Origin: Sipunculus nudus
Taxonomy: Eukaryota > Annelida > Sipuncula > Golfingiida > Sipunculidae
Assembly: GCA_026874595.1 (NCBI GenBank)
Contig: CM049310.1
Span: 23,228,058-23,292,057 of the forward strand
DNA: 64,000 nucleotides
Reading direction: 5' to 3'
Shown: positions 39,301 through 50,900 of the stretch, in pieces
Numbering within the stretch: the stretch's first letter is position 1
Layout: the number at the start of each line of letters is the position of its first letter
Notes under the pieces: model-generated
Told to the model about the DNA's origin: nothing
The model's input: the letters and a program-made list of their open reading frames with translations, nothing else
The model's database searches: none
Position numbers and translations under genes: made by a program

Positions 39301-42300
39301 CCAACATCACTTCCATCAGGTCATAATGACTTGCATCTGCATCCTGTAAATATATTCAGCATATCGATGAACACCACTGTCCAACATCACTTCCATCAGG
39401 TCATAATGACTTGCACCTGCATCCTGTAAATATATTCAGCATATCTATGAACACCACTGTCCAACATCACTTTCATCAGGTCATAATGACTTGCATTCGC
39501 ATCCTGTAAATATATTCAGTATATCTATAAACATCACTGTCCAACATCACTTCCATGAGGTCATAATGACTTGCATTTGCATCCTGTAAATATATTCAGC
39601 ATATCTATGAACACCGTCCAACACCACTTCCACCAGGTCATAATGACTTGCATCTGTATCCTGTAAATATATTCAGCATATCTATGAACACCACTGTCCA
39701 ACATCACTTCCACCAGGTCATAATGACTTGCATCTGTATCCTGTAAATATATTCAGCATATCTATGAACAACAAGGTCCAACATCACTTCCATCAGGTCA
39801 TAATGACTTGCATCTGTATCCTGTAAATATATTCAGCATATCTATGAACACCACTGTCCAACATCACTTCCACCAGGTCATAATGACTTGCATCTGTATC
39901 CTGTAAATATATTCAGCATATCTATGAACAACAAGGTCCAACATCACTTCCATCAGGTCATAATGACTTGCATCTGTATCCTGTAAATATATTCAGCAAA
40001 TCTATGAACAACACGGTCCAACATCACTTCCATCAGGTCATAATGACTTGCATCTGTATCCTGTAAATATATTCAGCATATCTATGAACACCACTGTCCA
40101 ACATCACTTCCACCAGGTCATAATGACTTGCATCTGCATCCTGTAAATATATTCAGCATATCTATGAACACCACTGTCCAACATCACTTCCACCAGGTCA
40201 TAATGACTTGCATCTGTATCCTGTAAATATATTCAGCATATCTATGAACAACAAGGTCCAACATCACTTCCATCAGGTCATAATGACTTGCATCTGTATC
40301 CTGTAAATATATTCAGCAAATCTATGAACAACACGGTCCAACATCACTTCCATCAGGTCATAATGACTTGCATCTGTATCCTGTAAATATATTCAGCATA
40401 TCTATGAACAACACGGTCCAACATCACCTCCATCAGGTCATAATTACTTGCATCCACATCCTGTAAATATATTCAGCATATCTATGAACAACAAGGTCCA
40501 ACATCACTTCCATCAGGTCATAATGACTTGCATCTGTATCCTGTAAATATATTCAGCAAATCTATGAACAACACGGTCCAACATCACTTCCATCAGGTCA
40601 TAATGACTTGCATCTGTATCCTGTAAATATATTCAGCATATCTATGAACACCACTGTCTAACATCACTTCCACCAGGTCATAATGACTTGCATCTGCATC
40701 CTGTAAATATATTCAGCATATCTATGAACACCACTGTCCAACATCACTTCCACCAGGTCATAATGACTTGCATCTGTATCCTGTAAATATATTCAGCATA
40801 TCTATGAACACCACTGTCCAACATCACTTCCACCAGGTCATAATGACTTGCATCTGCATCCTGTAAATATATTCAGCATATCTATGAACACCACTGTCCA
40901 ACATCACTTCCACCAGGTCATAATGACTTGCATCTGTATCCTGTAAATATATTCAGCATATCTATGAACAACAAGGTCCAACATCACTTCCATCAGGTCA
41001 TAATGACTTGCATCTGTATCCTGTAAATATATTCAGCAAATCTATGAACAACACGGTCCAACATCACTTCCATCAGGTCATAATGACTTGCATCTGTATC
41101 CTGTAAATATATTCAGCATATCTATGAACAACACGGTCCAACATCACCTCCATCAGGTCATAATGACTTGCATCCACATCCTGTAAATATATTCAGCATA
41201 TCTATGAACACCACTGTCCAACATCACTTCCAACAGGTCATAATGACTTGCACCTGCATCCTGTAAATATATTCAGGATATCTATGAACACCACTGTCCA
41301 TCATCACTTCCATCAGGTCATAATGACTTGAATCCGCATACTGTAAATATATTCAGCACATCTATGAACACAACAGTCCAACATCACTTCCATCAGGTCA
41401 TAATGACTTGCATCTGTATCCTGTAAATATATTCAGCATATCTATGAACACAACAGTCCAACATCACCTCTATCAGGTAATAATGACTTGCATCTGCATC
41501 CTGTAAATATATTCAGCATATCGATGAACACCACTGTCCCACATCACTTCCATCAGGTCATAATGACTTGCACCTGCATCCTGTAAATATATTCAGCATA
41601 TCTATGAACACCACGGTGCAACATCACTTTCATCAGGTCATAATGATTTGCATCTGCATCCTGTAAATATATTCAGCATATCTATGAACACAACAGTCCA
41701 ACATCACCTTTATCAGGTAATAATGACTTGCATCTGCATCCTGTAAATATATTCAGCATGTCGATAAACACCACTGTCCAACATCACTTCCATCAGGTCA
41801 TAATGACTTGCATCTGCATCCTGTAAATATATTCAGCATATCGATGAACACCACTGTCCAACATCACTTCCATCAGGTCATAATGACTTGCATCTGCATC
41901 CTGTAAATATATTCAGCATATCGATGAACACCACTGTCCAACATCACTTCCATCAGGTCATAATGACTTGCACCTGCATCCTGTAAATATATTCAGCATA
42001 TCTATGAACACCACTGTCCAACATCACTTTCATCAGGTCATAATGACTTGCATTCGCATCCTGTAAATATATTCAGTATATCTATAAACATCACTGTCCA
42101 ACATCACTTCCATGAGGTCATAATGACTTGCATTTGCATCCTGTAAATATATTCAGCATATCTATGAACACCACTGTCCAACACCACTTCCACCAGGTCA
42201 TAATGACTTGCATCTGTATCCTGTAAATATATTCAGCATATCTATGAACACCACTGTCCAACATCACTTCCACCAGGTCATAATGACTTGCATCTGTATC

Positions 42301-44860
42301 CTGTAAATATATTCAGCATATCTATGAACAACAAGGTCCAACATCACTTCCATCAGGTCATAATGACTTGCATCTGTATCCTGTAAATATATTCAGCATA
42401 TCTATGAACACCACTGTCCAACATCACTTCCACCAGGTCATAATGACTTGCATCTGTATCCTGTAAATATATTCAGCATATCTATGAACAACAAGGTCCA
42501 ACATCACTTCCATCAGGTCATAATGACTTGCATCTGTATCCTGTAAATATATTCAGCAAATCTATGAACAACACGGTCCAACATCACTTCCATCAGGTCA
42601 TAATGACTTGCATCTGTATCCTGTAAATATATTCAGCATATCTATGAACACCACTGTCCAACATCACTTCCACCAGGTCATAATGACTTGCATCTGCATC
42701 CTGTAAATATATTCAGCATATCTATGAACACCACTGTCCAACATCACTTCCACCAGGTCATAATGACTTGCATCTGTATCCTGTAAATATATTCAGCATA
42801 TCTATGAACAACAAGGTCCAACATCACTTCCATCAGGTCATAATGACTTGCATCTGTATCCTGTAAATATATTCAGCAAATCTATGAACAACACGGTCCA
42901 ACATCACTTCCATCAGGTCATAATGACTTGCATCTGTATCCTGTAAATATATTCAGCATATCTATGAACAACACGGTCCAACATCACCTCCATCAGGTCA
43001 TAATTACTTGCATCCACATCCTGTAAATATATTCAGCATATCTATGAACAACAAGGTCCAACATCACTTCCATCAGGTCATAATGACTTGCATCTGTATC
43101 CTGTAAATATATTCAGCAAATCTATGAACAACACGGTCCAACATCACTTCCATCAGGTCATAATGACTTGCATCTGTATCCTGTAAATATATTCAGCATA
43201 TCTATGAACACCACTGTCTAACATCACTTCCACCAGGTCATAATGACTTGCATCTGCATCCTGTAAATATATTCAGCATATCTATGAACACCACTGTCCA
43301 ACATCACTTCCACCAGGTCATAATGACTTGCATCTGTATCCTGTAAATATATTCAGCATATCTATGAACACCACTGTCCAACATCACTTCCACCAGGTCA
43401 TAATGACTTGCATCTGCATCCTGTAAATATATTCAGCATATCTATGAACACCACTGTCCAACATCACTTCCACCAGGTCATAATGACTTGCATCTGTATC
43501 CTGTAAATATATTCAGCATATCTATGAACAACAAGGTCCAACATCACTTCCATCAGGTCATAATGACTTGCATCTGTATCCTGTAAATATATTCAGCAAA
43601 TCTATGAACAACACGGTCCAACATCACTTCCATCAGGTCATAATGACTTGCATCTGTATCCTGTAAATATATTCAGCATATCTATGAACAACACGGTCCA
43701 ACATCACCTCCATCAGGTCATAATGACTTGCATCCACATCCTGTAAATATATTCAGCATATCTATAAACACACCACTGTCCAACATCTCTTCAATCAGGT
43801 CATAATGACTTGCATCTGCATCTTGTGAATATGATCAGCATATCATTCCCATAACACCAGGCTTTCCTAATCACTACTGGTAGCACACACAAATACATTA
43901 TGGAAAGTCATACATACTTTGGGTATATCATGGCACTGTAATCAACATGTGCGATGTTTCAATGTTATTCTCGGGGTGAACTTGGGTATTTCTGTCTGTG
44001 TTCTTTTTTTTATATTAGTTTTAGTTGTAAATAACTATGCCCTTGGAAAGGTTAGATGCCAGATGCTGGACAAAAGCAGATCCCTGTAAATCAGGTGACT
44101 TGCAATGACTCATTGTCCACTATTAAGGATTGAGAAATTTTGTACACAACAATAATGAAATTTTAAACTGCAAGTAATGTTCATAAGTTTTGGTAACAAC
44201 AACTTTGTTCAAAGTCAGATTAATAACATGTATATCTGACTTCAGCAAATTTCACCTTGGATTGTAAATAACACTATATAACTGAGTAACATTAAATAAA
44301 CATTACTTTTTTAAAAATCTAATGCAAAATTCATATTCAGCAACAATGGGCGCTAACAAGATTCAAGACTTTCTAGCTGCTCAAAACCATGGGTTTCCAA
44401 AACACCTGCAGTAGCCAACACACAAATTTTCACTGAAAAGTCAACCCTTTTTTAAAGTAATATCATGAACAAAAGTTCAAAGGAGATCTTTATACTGAAA
44501 TATTCATGTGCAAACCACATCACAAGCTTTATTAATTTTGATTATAAAAAAAAATTTTTGGCTTCTTACCTCTAGGCCAAATTTGCGAAGGGCACGTTCA
44601 ATAGCATCATGTGCTGTTGTGTCCTTGCTCACAGGAATGTGTTTGAAAACTACGCCACTTCGACTTGACGGACAGCTACAAAAAAAAATTTAAAAGATGA
44701 GACACAGAAAATGTGAATCTTAATACTGTAGGGTGAGGGATGAGGGATGGGTGTTAAACCTTCACTTCTTATTAATGGTATTCAACTTATTCAAATAAGG
44801 ATATGATCTGGATATAATTTCATATGTATTCTGGTCAACCAACCTGTGTCCTTCTGATTA

Positions 44861-44935
<75 letters not shown>

Positions 44936-47900
44936 ATATATATATATATATTTCAGAGAAGACTACAATGAAAGAGAACATCTAATATGGCATTAAAGTA
45001 TTTTACATAAATCCATAGTTCATGCGGTTTTTCCTAATCTTGCTCTTTCTATTGTTCTGGCATGTTAGAGATGCCCTGGCATGAGTAGCTTTTTCAATAA
45101 ATGATTTAGAAAACCCATCTTTCCCATGCAGGAAAAAAAGATGATCTGCTTGATGATATTCAACTAGGCATCACCCTTTAAGTTCTGTAATACAGCCTGA
45201 TTAAAACTCTGTCTTTCCCATGTGTCGCCTGAGTTAGTGTCTTGTTTACTCTCAAGGTGTATGCTCTGTCCTTACAAAAACAGCCTCTCTGCTTTTATGT
45301 TTATTATTGGAGACCAATAATTATGGTGTCAATCTAGGCACATTCATTTAACAAATAAAATAATATTAATAATATTTGGCAAACAAGTGACCCTTGGGTC
45401 ATGACGCTCAGCCGACTGACATGTTGACAATATGTCCTTGCACAGGCAACTAATTACGATAATGTAGGTGGCATCATTGATCATGTATATTAGGCCAAAA
45501 TAAAAACAAGGGACCTATGGGTCACGGCGCTCAGCTGTTATATATGATTAAAAAATATGATTTAGGAATGAGGCATATGCTGGTTTGGTGTGGTAATAAA
45601 TATGAGTTGTTGGTGTTTAGCTTATGTATGATTATGATATTATCTTTGGAGACAGGGAAGAGGATTGATTTCATTTATTTTATTACCAATTGGAGTACTA
45701 TTGTCACACAGATTTTGACTTGGCCATATAACTTATAAGCAGATCATATGATATAAAAGTTTAACTATTTATTTTAAAAAAATTACAAATATTGTCCCAA
45801 ATATAATTTTTATTAAAAATAATAAGAGAATCTTATGATTTTTAAAATGAAATATAACTGAAATGATTATTAAAATAATATTAAAGAATACATTCATGAA
45901 TGCATTCATGAATACATTTTGAAAGTATTTGCACTGGTATTCATATACTTTCATTTTTACCTGAATTCCAATTCTTTATGCAAGACAATTTATAATGGAG
46001 TACATATTCATATTCGTATTTAAATACATTTGCAAAGTTTTCCCACCATTACTGGCATTTATTCAGTTTTCACCAAACAATTATGTTGAGAATCCAGAAT
46101 ATACAAAATTCACACATTTAAATTATGATCAAAAGTACCTGGTTTTATGGCTTTTATTTATATTTAAAAAAAAAAATGTAATATATTCATTTTGGACTAA
46201 TTTCACATCAATTTACACACTAGACACAGTAGGAATCTAGATTAATAATATCAACTGCATCTTTGTCTATCATTAATTTCCTTCATATGATCCCTAATGA
46301 TTAGTAATGAATAATATGATTTACTTTTTTATCATTAAAACTGAACTGAAAAATACCATAGATGCCTGCATGGTGTTATTTGGAGTACGTGACATTCTAT
46401 CCATCGATACAAGATTCTTTTATCATCAGTAACTGCAAGTTGATTTCCTGTTATTATAAACTAACAAATTCTTCTTTATTTTTCTTTAATTTGTTATTAA
46501 AAAACAATAAAAATTTATTAATTTATTGTTAATTGTTATGTTGTTGGTTAAAACTACTAGATGAGTTGGGTTGGACACCTGGATCAACTGTGGCTGGCCA
46601 TAAGCTGCCTACCTGCAACAGTGTATGGCTCGCCTCAAGCATGCATAATTTGCTGAAAGTTCAACAAGGTCAACATACAGGTGACTCAAGAGGGGCTGGA
46701 GAGAGTTAAGGTCTGACATGGTCTCATAAAAACATTAATAAAAGCTACAATTTTTGGCCAATTTCTTTCAGCTTTCTAAACTAAAAAGCTGAAATCCTTG
46801 TGTGCATGATATGAAAATTATATCAACCGTGCTCACAGGAAACAAATGTGCCATGGTCAAAGTTGGGCAAAATTTAAGGTACTAATTTTATATTTATACT
46901 AATAACATATTAAATTTGAAAAATTCAGGACTAATTTGGGGTACTCAATTGAATCTTGATTAAATAATGTTACATCCCTGGCAAAAAAACTCTAGTTTCA
47001 GCAATCCCCTTGTTAAGGGAGTAAATATATTTCTTGATTTTTTACATAGTGCATTATGTTTGGGCCCATAATTTAAAACAATTACGCAATACTGACATCA
47101 TTTCTGGCATATGCATAGAGAATGTACAGAAAAATATGTATATTATATATGATTAAAGTCACATCAGTGGTTTTGATATTAGGCAGTCTTGAAGTGTAAC
47201 AATGGGTTTTTAATGGAAAAATGAAGTTTTTCATTAATATCTCGAAGGTATTAAGTCCTAGAGACCAAATTCTTGGCATGGTAGGGAATTTTGGAGACAT
47301 CTAATTGTATGCCAAATTTTAGGAACTGAGAGCTGAAGCTGGGGAGCTGAGCTCTTGCAAACTGCATAACACTAGCTTGATGTAAACAATTTGTTACATG
47401 GTGCTTGAAAACTTGAATAAAATCTACAGCTTTTGATCAACTGGTTTCAAATTTTTGGTGTTAACAGTTGAAATGCTAACAAAAACATGCTGAGAAAATT
47501 AAATCCACAGTACTTACAGTAAAAAAACGTGCCATGGTCAAAGTTTGGCAAAATTTAAGGTACCAATTTTTTATTTTTGTTAATATTTTAAAAAATTTAA
47601 AAGATTTTGATCTAATTTTGGGTATACAATTTAATTTTGATAAATTAAAGTTATATTACTGGAAAAAAAGTCCATAGCTTTAACAAGTTTTGTGTTAAGT
47701 GATCAAATATCTTTCCTGATTTTTTACAAAATGCATTATGTTTGGGCCCATAACTTTTTTAAATTATATAATACAGAAATAATTTCTGGCATGTACATAG
47801 GAACTATACAGAAGAATATTTATGGTAAATATGAGGGAAAACAGATGAGTGGTTTTGATATTAGGCAGTCCTGAAGTGTAAAAATAGGTTTTTAATAAAA

Positions 47901-50900
47901 AATTGAGGTTTTTCCTTAATTTCTCAAAGGAACGAAGTCGCAAAGACCCAGTTTTCGGCTTGGTAGGAGATCTTGGGGACATCTAACATTATGCTGAATT
48001 TTGGATTCCTAGGTCTTACGGTTTCAAAACGTGCCACATCTACGGACGGACGGACGGACGGACGGACGGACGGACGGACGGACAGACGGACGGACGACGG
48101 ACAATGGACCACGACTATAGCTCAGATGACTTATAGTCAGCTGAGCTAAAAAGGTATGGTTCTCAGGCACTTTTTTTCAGAAATCAATGCAGGGGGGAGG
48201 TTTTTTTATTTTTAATTTTTTGGTATGTTCCGATAAAAATGTCAAATGATAAGGGAAAAGCATGATAATAACAGATTTATTTTGCTAAACAAGTAATAGC
48301 ACTAAATATCAAAGGAAATTGTATGAATTTATCTTCTTGAAAGAAATGTCTGAGCGGCTGCAGCTCAAAAATGGTAAGTTTCTATTGAAAATCTAAATAA
48401 AAATATTTGATGCGGGGGTTTAAAATTGATGCGGGCGGTGCCTGAGAACCATACCTTTTATTTTTTTTGGCCTTAGCTTAAGTTTATCAAGACCCATAAG
48501 CACAACAAATTTGATGACAATCCAACCAGCCTTTCCTGAGGACTCTGGCAATTTGTGTGTATTTTGCATTATTTCTGGGGTGCTCAAACATACCCCAAAA
48601 CCCTGAGAATATAGGTCACAATGGCTGAATTTCAGGTTTCTGGGGGAGAACTTTTGAGGAACTCTCAGGATATCAAGTTGGAAGATTCTGGGCCCAATGG
48701 TTATGATTTGTGCCCTACTTTGGTTTAAAATTTTCAGTTATTCTGAGGGGTGCTTATAAGCCCCATAGCTCAGAAAATATGGGTAACAAAGACCTAATTT
48801 CACGTTTCTTTTCACAGAGACTTTTCATGGGCCTCCCTGGATTTTAAGTTAAAAGATTTCAGGTCCAATGGTTATGATTTGTGCCCTGCTTAGTATCAAA
48901 TTTTTAATAATGCTGGGGGGAGCTTATAAGCCCCATAGCTCCAAGTTTCCAAGGATATTTTTCACAGACATCCCTGGATGTCAAGTAAGAAGCTTCTAGG
49001 ACCAATGGTTACAATTTTCGCCTTGTTAATGGACCACTGAATCTGTAAAGGTCTCAAAAATAGAGATAAAAAGGGTTAAACTTTTAAAAAGTCCAGGTGG
49101 AGCCACCAGTCTGCAGGATCTAATGAAAGACTCCATGATCAATATGCATGCAAAGAATCATGGTGATACATGCATTAGTTATTCAGATAATGGAGCTTTA
49201 TATCATATTTTTTTAATTATTCTGGGGGGTATTTCTGAGCCCCATAGCTTTGAGAATATGGGTAACAGAGACCTAGTTTCAGGTTTTCGCATGAGACTTT
49301 TTATGGATCTCCCTGGATGTCAAGTTAGAAGATTCCAGGTCCAGTGGTTAGGATTTGTTACCTGTTAACAGATGAACGCATCTTAAGAGGTCTCAAAAAT
49401 AGAGAAAAAAGTCATAAAAATCGAAAAAATACAGGTGGCACCACCAGACTGCAGAAACTGATGAAAGATTCCATGATTAATATCCATGCAAAGAATCATG
49501 TAGATCAGTGCAATAGCTGTTCAGATCCTTGAGCTTTTGTTTCAAATTTTCCATTATTCTAGAGGGTATTTCACAGCCCAATAGTTCATAGTTTATGGGT
49601 AACAGAGACCACAGAGCCTTTTCATGGGCCTCCCTGCATGTCAAGAGAGAAGATTCTAGGTCCAGCCGTTACAATTTGTGCCATGTTAACAGATGATCAC
49701 ATCTTAAGAGGTCTCAAAAATGAAGAAAAAATTTGTAACAATCGAATACAGGTGGCTCCACCAGACCACAGAAACTGATGAAACATTCCATGATCAATAT
49801 CCATGCAAAGAATCATGGTGATCAATGCAACAGTTGTTCAGATACTTGATATTTGTATCAAATTTTCCATTATTCTGGGGGGGTACTTCAGAGCCCCAAA
49901 GCTCAAGAGTTTATGGGTAACTGAGACCTAACTTCAGGTTTCCAAGGAGACTTTTCATGGGCCTCTCTGCATGTCAAGAGAGAAGATTCTAGTTCCAGTC
50001 GTTACGATTTGTGCCCTGTTTACAGATGACCGCATCTTTAAGGTCTAAAAAATAGAGAAAAAATAATCGTAAAAAAATAAAAAAAAAAAAAACAGGTAGT
50101 GCCACCAGTCTGCAGAAACTGATGAAACACTCCATGATCAATATCTATGCAAAGAATCATGGTGATCAATGCATTAGTTGTTCATATACTTGAGCTTTTG
50201 TATCAAATTTCCATTATTCTGGGGGGGGGGGGGGGTACTTCAGAGCCCCATAGCTTGAAGAATATGGATAACAGAGACCTAAGTCCAAGTTTTCAAGGAG
50301 ATTTTTCATGGACCTCCCTGGATGTAACGTAAGAAGATTCCAGGTCCAGCGGTTACGATTTGTGCCCTGTTAACAGACAGACGGCTGGAGGGCCGACGGA
50401 CAAAGGGTGATCGCTATAGCTCAGATGACTTACAGTCAGCTGAGCTAAAAGAATGCTTCTCAGGCAGCCTTTTCAGAATTCGGCACAAGCATGGGATTTT
50501 ATTACCTTTTAATTACGGGTAAATTTTGATAAAAAGTTCATAAGATCAGGGGACACCATGATAATAACAGAAGTTTTGCTACACAGGTAAAAGCAAAACA
50601 TAAACTAGAATATCAGCAAAAGCTGATAAAAGCCCTCAGCCAAAAAAACAGTGTTAAATGGTGGTAACAGTAACAAGTATAAAATATTTGTTCTCACATG
50701 GATGTATATCTGTACATATGTCTCTTGTTCAAGTTATAAATTTGAACGAGAGAGGTGTGAGGTACATTTGCAAGTCTGGCACCCCCAAACTCATGCAGCA
50801 TCAAGATCATCAAGGCAAAAGCACATACCTTGTTTCATAACAATCCACCCAGAGGTTCCTGAGAAATAAGCTCCTAAGTTTTTTCTATTATAAGCTCTGT

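Larger units (their letters stand above)
45382..50450 (+). mobile_element. Family E element, copy B, interrupted
   Basis: Head ACAAGTGACCCTTGGGTCAT at 45,382 and body to about 45,495; the remainder resumes at about 48,473 (TTAGCTTAAGTTTATCAAG) and ends at the AGCTGAGCTAAAA tail at 50,450. Copy A shows the two parts as continuous (TATTAGCTTAAG), which proves the interruption. TTAG is present on both sides of the insert. Confidence 0.7.

Noticed and set aside
38064-43850. CRISPR-like or coding tandem repeat
   Set aside because: Units are contiguous without unique spacers, the genome is eukaryotic, 80 is not a multiple of 3 and reading across units gives stops; the match is to an exon border.
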